A stretch of 64,000 bases of DNA from Verrucomicrobiota bacterium (GTDB taxonomy: Bacteria; Verrucomicrobiota; Verrucomicrobiia; Limisphaerales; J093). The notes beneath the pieces are model-generated. The model did not search any database, was not told the origin of the DNA, and saw nothing but the letters and a program-made list of their open reading frames with translations. The position numbers and the translations under genes were made by a program. Every line of letters starts with the position of its first letter. Position 1 is the first letter of the stretch. Positions 52,190-62,095 of the stretch are shown here, piece by piece. The DNA lies in the NCBI GenBank assembly GCA_027493615.1, contig JAOSKK010000037.1, positions 314,514 through 378,513 of the forward strand, given 5' to 3'.

Positions 52190-55075
52190 ATGAAGACCAA
52201 GTACCTTAGCCTTGTGGCCTCGGGCGTGGGGGTCCTCGGTTTGGCCACCGTCCCGGGTCAAGCCCAGGCGCCCGCCAGCCCGCAGGGCGTCATCACCGCC
52301 CGGACGTTTCTCGACATCGGCGGCGGCGTTACCGTCGCTGACCTCACCGGGAGCCCCAAGTTCCCCAACAACCCCGACCGGGTGGATTATCCGCCCTATT
52401 TCGAGTGGCCGGTGGCCGACCCGCCGGACCTCTTCGCGGCGCCGCCCGCCGACGTGTGGAACAACTATGGCGTCCAGATCCTCGGCTACTTCTACCCCCC
52501 GCCAACGGCGACTATGTGTTCTACCTCGCCTCCGATGACGGCGGCGCGCTGTACCTCAGCACGGACGCCGACCCGGCGAACAAGAAACTCATCGCCCAGG
52601 AGACCGGCTGGAGCCCGGTGCGCGCTTTCACCAGCATTGGCGGTGGCAGCACCGTCGAGGCCAAGAACTCCCCAGACCTTCACCGGCACGCAATGGCCGA
52701 CCCGCGACGCGATCAACGGCGGCGCGCGCATCACGCTCCAGGCGGGCCGGGCCTACTATATCGAGGCGCTCGCGAAGGAAGGCGGCGGCGGCGACAACCT
52801 GGCCGTGGCGGTCCAGGACCCTCAGTTCCTCCTGGATTCCTCACTCCCGATCCCGGGGGAGTACTTGTCCTCCTTCGACAAGACCACCGGCCCGGTCTCC
52901 ATCACGACCCAACCGCAGAGCCAGACGGTCGAGGAAGGGCAACCGGTGACCTTCGCCGTGGTCGCAAACGGCACCCCCCTTACACATATCAGTGGAAACG
53001 TAACGGAGGCGACATCACCGGGGCCGACGGCCCTTCGTACACGATCGCCAACGCCCCCTTCACCGATGACGGTGCGCGGTTCAGCGTCGTCGTCACCGGG
53101 GCCCAGGGCAGCCCTGTCACCAGCACCGAGGCCACGCTCACCGTCGTCCGTGACGTCACACCGCCCACGGTCATCTCGGCCAACGGCGGCGGCGACTTCG
53201 TATCGGTGACGGTCAACTTCTCGGAACGCATGGACCCCACCACGGCGCAAACGACGGGCAACTACCAGATCAGCGGCGGGATCTCGGTGTCCGCCGCCAC
53301 GCTCATCAACGAAACCACCGTCCAGTTGACCACCTCGCGGCAGACCGGCGGGCAGACGTACACCCTCACGCTCAATAACCTGCGCGACCGGGCGGCCACG
53401 CCCAACACCATCGCCCCCAATACGACCGTGCAGTTCAACAGCGCCGTGTTCGTCGAGGGCCTCGTCCAGTTCGAGCGGTGGAACACCCCCGGCGGCATCC
53501 AGGCCTTCATCGATGCCATCGCCGATGGCACCATGGGACCCTCGGACGTCAAGTGGGTGGCAAACCTCTTCGAGTCCGGCCGGGGGCTGGGCGACAACTA
53601 CCGCGGTCGCGGCTACACCTGGTTCAAGCCGCCGCAGAACGGCGACTACGTGTTCATCATGACCGTGGACGACAACGCCCGGCTGTTCTTGAGCACCGAC
53701 GACAACCCGGCCAACAAGAAGGCCATCGCCGCCGAGGCCACCTGGAGCAACAACCGCGAGTGGAGTTCCACCACCGAGGAACAGCGCTCGGACACCTATC
53801 TCGACACCGAGTGGGAGACGGGCGCGTACGGCCCCATCACCCTCCGCGCGGACCGCACCTATTACCTCGAGGCCCTCTGGCAGGAAGGCGGCGGCGGCGA
53901 CGGCGTCGAGGTCACCTACATCCTGGAAGGCGATGCCACCCCTGCCAACGGAACGCCGTCCGCGCTCTCGGGTGCCCGTGTCGGGGTCTATGTGGACCCG
54001 GCCACGTTGCCGCCGGTCGTCACGGCCCCCACGGCCATGGCGGCGGTCACGCTCAACCCGGGCCAGTCGCACACGATGTCCATCACCGCGACGGGCGCCA
54101 CCTCCTATCAGTGGCAGTGGAACGGGCGCGACATCCCCGGGGCCACCAGCGCGAGCTACACCATCTCGAGCGCCCAGGTCACACATACCGGCCAGTACTG
54201 GTGCTTCGCGATCAACTCGAACGGTTCGGCTCGCTCCTTGCCCGAGAATGTCCTCGTCACCGCGACGGGTGTGTTCAACATCGAGGCTGAGGACTTCGAC
54301 TATGACGGCGGGCAGACCTTGGACGTGGCCAGTGTCATGCCGTACATGGGAGGTGCCTACGAAGGACTCCGGGGCGATCCACGGCGTGGACTACGTCAGC
54401 AACAACGGGACCGACAGTCCGGTGTACCGTGGTGGCTCGGTCCTCGAGGCCGGCACCGCCGCGCCGATGGCCAGCGACATGGGAGGCCAGTTCGCCGCCA
54501 CCCGCATGGGAGAATGGACGATGACGGTCAACTACAAGATCGGCTGGATCGACAGCGGCGATTGGGGCAACTACACGCGCACCTTCCCGACCCCGGCGAG
54601 GAGCTACTGGGTGTTTGCCGGCCAGTCCGTGGACGGGTTCGGCGCCAACGCGATCAACAGCAACCTGGGCCTCGTCACCGCTGGCGTCGGGACCGCCAAT
54701 CAAACGGTCCAGGACCTGGGACAGTTCCGTTCGGCCGGCACGGGCGCCTGGAGTCGGAACAACCTCACGGCGCTCACCGATGCCAGCGGCGCGATCAAGA
54801 CCGTCGAACTCGGCGGTCGGCAGACCCTCCGCTGGAACTACAACAGCGGGGACTCGGATTACCTGGCGTTTGTGCCAGCCACGCCGCCGACCGGCGGTGC
54901 CGAAATCCAGGGCATCAGCCGCAACGCGCAAGGCCAGGTCGTCATTCAGTACAGCGGCGTCCTGCAGGGCGCAGCGGTGGTTACCGGCCCCTTCACCGAC
55001 GTGATCGGGGCGACCAGCCCTTATAGTACGGCGCCCACGGCCGCGCAGCAGTACTTCCGCTCCCGCGCCCCGTAA
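52190..55075 (+). CDS. Exported Ig/PA14-like/carbohydrate-binding protein (paralogue 2), about four frameshifts
   Basis: About 960 residues; ATG 52190 with signal (YLSLVASGVGVLGLATVPGQAQA). Order: PA14-like domain 1 (DYVFYLASDDGGALYLSTDA), Ig-like (YTYQWKRNGGDITGADG), Big-like (TPPTVISANGGGDFVSVTVN), PA14-like domain 2 (VQFERWNTPGG, TWFKPPQNGDYVFIMTVDD, LFLSTDDNPANKKAIAAEAT, YYLEALWQEGGGGDGVEVTY), Ig-like (YQWQWNGRDIPGATSASYTI), and a CBM6/35-like domain (FNIEAEDFDYDGGQTLDV, GDWGNYTRTFPTPARSYWV). Frame breaks: C6 52495-52500, C4 52670-52673, C6 52974-52979 and about 54367-54374. It lacks the DUF1349 domain of paralogue 1 and has an additional PA14-like domain instead. The tandem pair probably arose by gene duplication. 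Confidence 0.8.
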
Positions 55076-55100
55076 GCCCGGTCCGATCGTCCGCAGCAGC

Positions 55101-55134
55101 GAGAGACCGGGGCAACCCGGTCTCTCCGCCTTTT
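55101..55134 (+). terminator. Intrinsic terminator, near copy of the one at 51899
   Basis: GAGAGACCGGG (55101-55111) pairs with CCCGGTCTCTC (55116-55126) over loop GCAA, followed by CGCCTTTT, a weaker T-tract. It starts 25 bases after the second PA14-like stop codon. The stem is identical to that at 51899. Confidence 0.85.
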
Positions 55135-55181
55135 CGCGAACCGATCCACGCCTCCGCGGCGCTGACGGAAGCCGCGGCTCT

Positions 55182-55212
55182 TGAACCTGGGGTGCGGGCG
55201 TCCCGCCTGCAC
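55182..55212. repeat. Family-3 palindrome between convergent genes
   Basis: TGAACCTGGGGTGCGGGCGT starts the unit; GTGCGGGCG and CGCCTGCAC pair with one mismatch around TCC (55192-55212). It lies between the PA14-like gene and the 3' end of the AraC gene. It matches 62151-62182 over 30 positions with one or two differences. Confidence 0.75.
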
Positions 55213-55278
55213 TGTCAGAGTTCATGGTCCTCGGGCATGGCCGCGCAGGCGAAGAACGCTTCCCAGCAGGGTACCGCC

Positions 55279-56310
55279 TCAGCCCGGGGCACTCCCGCCG
55301 GCGCCGTCTGCCCGGCGGTAGTCCCGGGGCGTCTGACCCGTCACCTGCCGGAAGACCGTGGCGAAATACTGGCTGCTCTGGAACCCGCAACGCAGTGCAA
55401 TTTCGGTCACCGACAGCCCCGGTTCCGTCCGCAACAGACGCTGCGCGGCCCCCACGCGGCGCTGCGTCAGAAAGGCGGCTGGCGTCATGTTCGTTATTTC
55501 CCGACAGTAATCAGCGAACCGGCTGCGCCCCAGACCGCAGCGCTCCGCCATCTCCTCCAGCGTCCACGGCTGGTCGAGATGATCGTCCAACGCCTGCAGG
55601 AACATTTCGACCGAACGACGGGTCGTCACCAGGTGCGGGTCGAGCGTCGGGTTGCGCCGCGTCAGCAGATCGAGCAGGGCCAGCAACAGCTCGTTGATTC
55701 GGACCTGCAACCGGCTCTGCGCCGCCACGGGCTCGCCCGTTCGCACCAGGTCGCCCATCCGCTCGAAACACGCCGCAATCTCCCGGTTCGCCCGCCACAC
55801 CGGCTGCTCGTTCTGGCTCAGCAACGTCGTCAAACGCCGCTGGTCGGCCGGCGACAGAATCAGCCAGTCCGGCCACCGCCACGGTTGGTCTGGACGCCGC
55901 ACCCCGACATCCAGGATCAGCCAGTACAACCGCGTCGAGCCAATGTGCGGATCACCCACCTTGTGCTTCTGCCACGGCCGCGTCACCGTCAGATGTCCGC
56001 TCTCCAGCGGGAACCGCTCCCCTTCCACGAGGAATGCCGTCCGTCCCCGCGAAACAAACGTCAGCTCGATCCCTTCGTTCCGGTGCCAGTCCAGTCCCCA
56101 CCCCGGCACCCCCGTCGCGTTCCAGTAGCCCACGGTCGAGATCTCCGGCAGCAGCCGCGGCGGCAGGACCCGCCCCGGATACCCGCGGTGCACCCACGCC
56201 ACCAGTTCGACCTCCCCGCGCTCGACCGCCTGCACCAGCGGCTCGCACCGATCCGCGTGATACGTCGCTCCCGGGCTCAGGAAGATCGCTGGTCTTGAAG
56301 CGGGCTTCAT
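55279..56310 (-). CDS. AraC family transcriptional regulator
   Basis: Intact, about 343 residues from the ATG at 56310; an ATG at 56319 and a TTG at 56370 are in frame but have poorer ribosome-binding sites. The N-terminal half is a cupin-like sensor: ELTFVSRGRTAFLVEGERFPLESGHLTVTRPWQKH. The last 100 residues are the double helix-turn-helix: WTLEEMAERCGLGRSRFADY and LSVTEIALRCGFQSSQYFATVFRQVTGQTPRDYR, a strong AraC signature. The N-terminal pocket probably binds a sugar or derivative. It is divergent from the LamG-domain gene; an A/T-rich patch lies between them (56360-56400), so it may control that gene and itself. No operator was recognised. Confidence 0.9.
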   Translation of the reverse strand: MKPASRPAIFLSPGATYHADRCEPLVQAVERGEVELVAWVHRGYPGRVLPPRLLPEISTVGYWNATGVPGWGLDWHRNEGIELTFVSRGRTAFLVEGERFPLESGHLTVTRPWQKHKVGDPHIGSTRLYWLILDVGVRRPDQPWRWPDWLILSPADQRRLTTLLSQNEQPVWRANREIAACFERMGDLVRTGEPVAAQSRLQVRINELLLALLDLLTRRNPTLDPHLVTTRRSVEMFLQALDDHLDQPWTLEEMAERCGLGRSRFADYCREITNMTPAAFLTQRRVGAAQRLLRTEPGLSVTEIALRCGFQSSQYFATVFRQVTGQTPRDYRRADGAGGSAPG

Positions 56311-56362
56311 GGCTTGCATCTCTACGCTTGTTCGCGTCCGCCGGCAATCCCCCTTCGCCCCT

Positions 56363-56391
56363 TTGTTCAATTTTTCCCAATACCAAATTAT
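56363..56391 (+). promoter_or_regulatory. Candidate promoter for the LamG-domain gene
   Basis: TTGTTC (56363-56368), 17 bases, AATTAT (56386-56391). The -10 matches four of six and the -35 three of six consensus bases, and it is an A/T-rich island in GC-rich DNA. It lies 50 bases before the ATG at 56441. The AraC start is 53 bases on the other side, so this is likely the shared control region. Confidence 0.4.
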
Positions 56392-56440
56392 GCAAGCCTT
56401 CCCCGCCCCAACCCGCTACGTTGTCGCCCATTACCAGCGT

Positions 56441-59400
56441 ATGAAACCGACCCGCTCTGCAAGGCACGGCCACCACCCCCTGGCCTCCCTCCTCCTCGCC
56501 TCGCTGTTCCCCAGCCTCCCCCTCGTCGGCCAGGCCGGCAGCGTCTCGGGCACCATCAGCTACGACGGCGCCCAGACGGGGCCCGTCTGGGTGCAGGCCG
56601 TTCAAACCCTCTCCGGCAACCAGGTCCTTTCGCTCGATGGGAATGGTGACTTCGCCTCGACCACCCTCACCGACCTGTCCGGCCCCGAGATCACCGTCCA
56701 ATACTGGTTCCGCGGCAGCAGTCTCCAGTCCGCCGTGCGCCAGCAAAGCGACGGCTACCTGGTCGCCGGCTGGAACAACCGCCACATCCTCTCCCACGAC
56801 GGCGGCACCACCGGCATCTCGGCCGGCGAACGACTCACCGACGGCCAGTGGCACCACCTCGTCATGACGTGGAAGCAGGGCACCGCCGGGGGCTTCGCCA
56901 GCTATCTCGACGGCCAACTGGTCCAGCAGCGGGACAGCGCCGACACTCCCATCCCGAACCTCAACGCCCAGGTCTACTTCGGCGCGTTTAACGGCACCGG
57001 CGAGTTCGCCCAGGGCCAGCTCGATGAAATCGCCCTCTGGCGCCGGGCCCTCACCCCCGCCGAGATCGCCGCCAACTGGAATCGCCGCCTTACCGGCAGC
57101 GAACCCGACCTGATCGGCTACTGGAACTTCGATGACGGCACCCCCAACGACGCCTCCCCCAACCTCTATCACGCCGAATTGTGGGGCGACGCCCTCATTG
57201 AACCGGCTGACATCCCCGGCCTCGGCGGCGGCCGTGCCACCCTGCGTCTCGAAGCCCCCGGCCCTTACGAAATCGCCGGCCTCCCCGACGGACCCGGTTA
57301 CACCGTCACCGCCTTCCGCGATGTCAACGGCAACGGCCACCGCGATCCCACCGAGCCGTTCGGTGCCTTCGCCAGCAACCCCTTCACCCTCGCCGGCACC
57401 CGCACCGGCGTGGACATGGGGCTCGTCGAAGTGCCCCGCATCACCACCCAACCCCGCGCCCAGCGCACGGGCGTCGGCGAAAGCGTCACCTTCACCGTCG
57501 AAGCCGCCGGGTCCGCCCCCTCGCCTTCGAGTGGCGCAAGGACAATCAGGCGCTGACGGACGGCGGCCGCATCGCCGGCTCCCGCACCGCCACCCTGACA
57601 CTCACCGGCGCCCAGCTCGCCGACGCGGGTATCTACTCGGTTCTGGTCAGCAACACGGCAGGCAACACCGCCAGCAACCCCGCCAGCCTCGAGGTTGTCG
57701 CCGGCGGCGTGAGCATCGCCGGTAACATCACCTATGGCGGCGCCCAGGCCGGCCCCATCCTCGTCACCGCCGGACAGCGCCGCACTGGCAACCAGGTGCT
57801 CAGACTCGACGGCAACGGCGACTTCGCCGTCACCCCCGCGATGGATGTCAGCGGCGCCGAACTCACCGTCCAATACTGGTTCCGCGGCAGCGTGTCCCAG
57901 TCCGCCGTCCGCCAACAGTCCGGCGGGTGGATCGTCTCCACCTGGAACGGCCTCCACATCCTCTCGAACGACGGCGGCGTCAGCGGCATCAGCGCCGGGG
58001 CCAACCTGACCGACGGCCAGTGGCATCACGTCGCCTTCACCTGGACCCAGGGCACCCCTGGTGGCTTCGCCAGCTACCTCGACGGACAGCTCGTGGCCCA
58101 GCGCGACAGCACCGTCACGCCCATCCCCAACCACAATGCCCCGTTCTACTTCGGCGCCTTCGGGGGCACCGGCGAATTCGCCACCGGCGAACTCGACGAA
58201 ATCTCCATCTGGCGCCGCGCCCTCTCCGGACCCGAGATCGCCGCCGGCCAACGTGCCAGCCTCACCGGAAACGAAGACGGCCTGGCCGGCTATTGGAACT
58301 TCGATGACGGCACCGGCACCGACCTCAGCCCCAACGGCAACCAGGCGGAGCTGAACGGCGACGCGGTCATCGTTCCCGTCGACATTGCCGCGATGGGCAG
58401 CGCTTACACGGAAGCCATCGCCAACCCCGGTCCCTACGAGATCGCGCACATCCCCCGGGCAACAATTTCCACGTCACCGCCTTCCGCGATGTCAACGGCA
58501 ACGGCCTGCTCGACACCTCCGAACCAGTCGGCCAGTACACCGGAAACCCTTCAACCTCACCGTCAGCCGCACCGGCGTCGATGTGCTGCTCTACGACCCG
58601 CCCGTGCTCCTTGTCCAGCCCACCGGCCGCGCCGCCGCCCCTGGCAGCACCGTCACCTTCCAGGTCGTTGTCGCCGGCACGCCTCCCCTGACTTACCAGT
58701 GGCGCAAGGACGGCGCGGACGTGAGCGATGGCGCGGGCATCAGCGGCGCCCAGACCGCCACCCTGACGCTGACCGGTGTGAACTCCGCCCAGGAAGGCAA
58801 CTATCGCGTCGTCGTCACCAACCCCGCCGCCTCCGTCACCAGCGCCGGTGCCACGCTCGTCCTGGCTGCCAGCATCACCGACCGCCTCATCGGTCACTGG
58901 CGCTTCGACGAAACCTCCGGCCTCACCGCCCGGAACTCAGTCACCGGCGGCGACGTGGCCCCGGATGGTGAACTCACCAACTACGCCGGCGACGACTCGC
59001 AGTGGGTGACCGGCCAGATCGGCGGCGCCCTCTCAACTTCGGCGGGCCGTCCGTGTCCGAGTGGGTCTGGGTGCCGGATTACCCCAAGCCGGACCGCGTC
59101 ATGAGCCTCTCCGCCTGGGTGTGGGCTGAATCCCTGCCCACCTGGGCCTCCATCGCCAAGAACTGGGGTGACCCCAGCGCCACCGGCCAGTTCCACTTCG
59201 GCCTCAACGAAAGCGCCGGTGACTTGAGCAACTACATCACCCAAGGTGGCGGCGGAGTGGTCAGTGCCCGCACCCAACAACCCTTGCCCACCGGCAAGTG
59301 GGGAGCATGTCGCCTTCGTCTGCGACGGCGCAGCCCTCCGCGTCTTCCAGAACGGCGCCCCAGGTGGCCGTCACCCTCTACGACGGCACGCTGATCAACC

Positions 59401-59787
59401 CGCCGGCCATGGCCTCGCTCGCCCTCGGAGTCAAGACCCGCGACGACGGTGTCACCCCCGGCCTTCGGATACTGGCACGGGAAGATGGACGACATCGGGT
59501 TCTGGCGGCGCCCGCTCACCCCCGCCGAAGTACAGGGGATTTACACTGCCGGACTTGCCGGGCGCGACCTCACGCAGGCCACCACCGCCCCCGCGGAAGT
59601 CAGCCTCAACATCACTTACCAGAACGGCAGCATCACCGTGTCATGGCCGGCCGAGGCCACCGGCTGGACCCTGCAAGCCGCCGACGCCCTCGGCAACGCC
59701 ACCTGGCAAGCCGTCCCCAACGTCACCGGGACCTCGGTCACCAGCCCGGCCACCGGCACGGCCCGGTTCTTCCGGCTCACCCGGTAA
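56441..59787 (+). CDS. Exported triple LamG/Ig protein, about seven frameshifts
   Basis: About 1,115 residues; ATG 56441, signal (LASLLLASLFPSLPLVGQAG). Three LamG (concanavalin-like) domains: GNQVLSLDGNGDFASTTLTD...ITVQYWFRG, GNQVLRLDGNGDFAVTPAMD...LTVQYWFRG, and PDRVMSLSAWVWAESLPTWAS. The first two each end in a Cna-B/SdrD-like strand (VTAFRDVNGNGHRDPTEPFG). Ig-like domains (FEWRKDNQALTDGGRI; LTYQWRKDGADVSDGAG) separate them. Frame breaks: C5 57516-57520, C5 58452-58456, about 58547, about 59030, about 59297, about 59358 and about 59458. The C-terminus GWTLQAADALGNATWQAVPN...RFFRLTR is common to exported Verrucomicrobiota proteins. Paired LamG domains suggest sugar or matrix binding. The first two modules are internal duplicates. 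Confidence 0.78.
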
Positions 59788-59848
59788 CCCGGCAGTGTCG
59801 CGGGAGTGTGCTTGCCAACCCCCCACGACCTGATCCACGTTCCCAAAC

Positions 59849-60640
59849 ATGAAAATTCAGACCCACGGCTCCGCGCGCCGGACCCACCGTCCCGGCTTCA
59901 CGCTCATCGAACTGCTGGTCGTCATCGCCATCATCGCCATCCTTGCCGGCATGTTGTTGCCCGCGCTCGGCAAGGCCAAACAACGCGGCCAGGCCACCGC
60001 CTGCCTCAACAACCTGCGTCAGGTCATGATCGCCACCAAGCTCTACGCCGACGACTACCGGGGCCGCTATCCCCACACCTTCCAGGTGCGCGGCGACAAC
60101 GTCTTCCGCAAGGCCTGGTTCAACTTCCTCTTGCCCTACACGTCGACGACCAACATCCTCATCTGCCCCGTGCGCACCAGGAAGTTCAAGGAGTTCCTTC
60201 AGAACTACCCCAGCGACACGCCCGACCACGCGGTCTCCAACTACAGCATGAACTTCCGGCTCGGCGGCTGCGACTGGCCCAATGTCTGGGACGTCAAGGT
60301 CTGGCCTGGTGTCACCGATTCTGGCGTCCGCGCCCCGTCCACCACCGTCCATCTCACCGACGCGGCCACCAAACCCCTCCGCACCACCGATCCCTCCGCT
60401 GCGTCACCACCTCGAGCCCGGAAAAACCCGGCGCCTGGATCGTCCACGACCCCGGCGACGACGCCCCCTGCACCGGTTGCACCACTTCGGATGACCCGAA
60501 CTGGGGCGGGCCGCACCCGCGCCACGGTGGCCGTTCGGCCGTCGCCTTCGCCGATGGCCACGCCGAAAGCCCTCCAGCCCCGCCAGTGGTACTGGGCCGG
60601 CACACCCTGGCTGAAGCCTGAACTCGGCGGCAATCCCTGA
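59849..60640 (+). CDS. Prepilin-type protein (H-X9-DG family), two compensating frameshifts
   Basis: 263 residues. The N-terminus RPGFTLIELLVVIAIIAILAGMLLPALGKAK is a class III (type IV pilin-like) signal with G before FTLIE and Glu at +5, cleaved by prepilin peptidase. The middle contains the family block CLNNLRQVMIATKLYADDYRG. The C-terminal H-X9-DG motif (HGGRSAVAFADGHAE) lies in a different frame: the reading shifts at C3 60392-60394 and shifts back at C run 60570-60572, so the intervening 60 residues come from the other frame. Restored, it reads KPGAWIVHDPGDDAPCTG. The family is very numerous in Verrucomicrobiota and Planctomycetota; the function is unclear and may be a minor pilin or substrate of a type II secretion-like system. 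Confidence 0.85.
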   Translation: MKIQTHGSARRTHRPGFTLIELLVVIAIIAILAGMLLPALGKAKQRGQATACLNNLRQVMIATKLYADDYRGRYPHTFQVRGDNVFRKAWFNFLLPYTSTTNILICPVRTRKFKEFLQNYPSDTPDHAVSNYSMNFRLGGCDWPNVWDVKVWPGVTDSGVRAPSTTVHLTDAATKPLRTTDPSAASPPRARKNPAPGSSTTPATTPPAPVAPLRMTRTGAGRTRATVAVRPSPSPMATPKALQPRQWYWAGTPWLKPELGGNP

Positions 60641-60662
60641 GCGCCCAGCCGCAACGACCCCC

Positions 60663-60685
60663 TGTAGGCGCCGACGTAAGGAGGC
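60663..60685 (+). repeat. Family-2 single arm (solo half)
   Basis: TGTAGGCGCCGACGTAAGGA starts a 23-base match to the arm at 25773 with one change. No inverted partner was found within about 100 bases. It lies in the gap between the prepilin gene and the Gfo/Idh gene. A solo arm suggests loss of the other half. Confidence 0.75.
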
Positions 60686-60748
60686 TCAACCTCAGCCGCA
60701 GCCGAGAAACCACTCACCCCGTAACCCTGAACTGTTTCCGACTCTCCT

Positions 60749-62062
60749 ATGACCACCCACGATCCTCATCCTCACCCTCATCCTCATCCTCCACATCCTG
60801 CAACGTCCTCCGCCGTCCTCACCCGCCGCGGGTTCCTTCAAACCACCGGCGCCGCCGGCGCTCTCGGCCTGGTGAGCGCCCCGCTGCTGGCGTCCCGCGC
60901 CGTCCTCGGCGCCAACGAGCGACTGGGCGTCGGCTTCATCGGCGTGGGCGGCCGTGGCCGCAACCATCTCGACATCGTCCTGGGCATGATCAACCAGGGC
61001 GCCAACCTCCAGGTCATCGGCATCAGCGACACCTACGGTCCCCGCATGCGGGCCAACGCCGAGCACGCCCGCGCCAAGACCTACCCCAGCTACCAGGCGT
61101 TGCTCGCCGACCCCGCCATCGATGTCGTTTGCATCGCGTCGCCCGACCGCCTCCACGTCCCGCAAGCCCTCGCCGCCATCCGCGCCGGCAAGGATGTGTA
61201 CTGCGAGAAGCCCATGGGTCACTGGAGCCAGTTCGCCTTGAGCAAGCAGTTCTACGAGGAAACCGTCCAGCGCAAGCGCGTCGTCCAGATCGGCAACCAG
61301 GGCAACTCGAACGTCGCCTGGAAGAAGGTCGCCGAACTCATCCGCCAGGGCGCCATCGGCCGGCCCCAGCACGTCGAGGCCGGCTACTATCGCTACGGCG
61401 ATTGGGGCGAACGCATGCCCATCGCCGACCCCAACGCCAAGCCCGGACCTGACCTCGACTGGGACGGCTTCCTCGGCGATGCCCCGAAAGTGCCTTTCAC
61501 GGTCGACCGCTTCTTCAGTTGGCGGAAGTACCTGGACTATGCCGGCGGCCCTTGCACCGATCTCTTCCCCCACGTCCTCACGCCCTTCATCAGCCTGCTC
61601 GGCCTCAAGTTCCCCTCCCTGGCCGTCGCCTCGGGCGGCATCTTCAAGTACGACACCTACGACCGGGAGGTGCCCGACACGTTCAACATGTGTCTGGACT
61701 ACCCTTCGAAACTCTCGATCGTCCTCGTCTGTACCCTGGCCAACGACCACCCCACCGAACCCGCCATCCGCGGCGACGAGGGCACCATCACCATGCAAGG
61801 CCCGGCGTTCGAAGGCGGCTTCGACAGCGTCACCTTCCTCCCGCGCAAGGGTGAGAAGCAGGTCATCCCGGGCAGCAAACCGAACACCACCTTGCTCCAC
61901 TGGCAGAACTTCCTCGAGTGTGTCCGCACCCGGGCCAAGCCCGTCAGCGACGTCGAGTTCGGCCTCTATGTCCAGGCCGCCATGAACATGGCCATGCTCG
62001 CCTTCCTGAACCGGAAGGTCGCCACCTACGACACGCAGAAGCAGGACATCGTCCTGGGCTAA
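60749..62062 (+). CDS. Tat-exported Gfo/Idh/MocA family oxidoreductase
   Basis: Intact, 437 residues. A His-Pro-rich leader (DPHPHPHPHPPHP), encoded by CCTCAT/CCTCAC repeats, precedes the twin-arginine signal TRRGFLQTTGAAGALGLVSA, so it is exported folded. Then the Rossmann domain: LGVGFIGVGGRGRNHLDI (dinucleotide loop GVGGRG), VICIASPDRLH-like VVCIASPDRLH and CEKPMGHW (the EKP catalytic Lys motif). C-terminal GFO_IDH_MocA domain with DLDWDGFLGDAPKVPFTVDR and GGPCTDLFPHVLTPFI. These enzymes oxidise or reduce sugars or derivatives using bound NAD(P). It heads a likely operon with the DUF6807 protein (33-base gap) and the isomerase; all three are typical partners in sugar-derivative metabolism. 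Confidence 0.9.
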   Translation: MTTHDPHPHPHPHPPHPATSSAVLTRRGFLQTTGAAGALGLVSAPLLASRAVLGANERLGVGFIGVGGRGRNHLDIVLGMINQGANLQVIGISDTYGPRMRANAEHARAKTYPSYQALLADPAIDVVCIASPDRLHVPQALAAIRAGKDVYCEKPMGHWSQFALSKQFYEETVQRKRVVQIGNQGNSNVAWKKVAELIRQGAIGRPQHVEAGYYRYGDWGERMPIADPNAKPGPDLDWDGFLGDAPKVPFTVDRFFSWRKYLDYAGGPCTDLFPHVLTPFISLLGLKFPSLAVASGGIFKYDTYDREVPDTFNMCLDYPSKLSIVLVCTLANDHPTEPAIRGDEGTITMQGPAFEGGFDSVTFLPRKGEKQVIPGSKPNTTLLHWQNFLECVRTRAKPVSDVEFGLYVQAAMNMAMLAFLNRKVATYDTQKQDIVLG

Positions 62063-62095
62063 AAACCTCTCGCCATTCCTACCCTTCGTCCCGCC

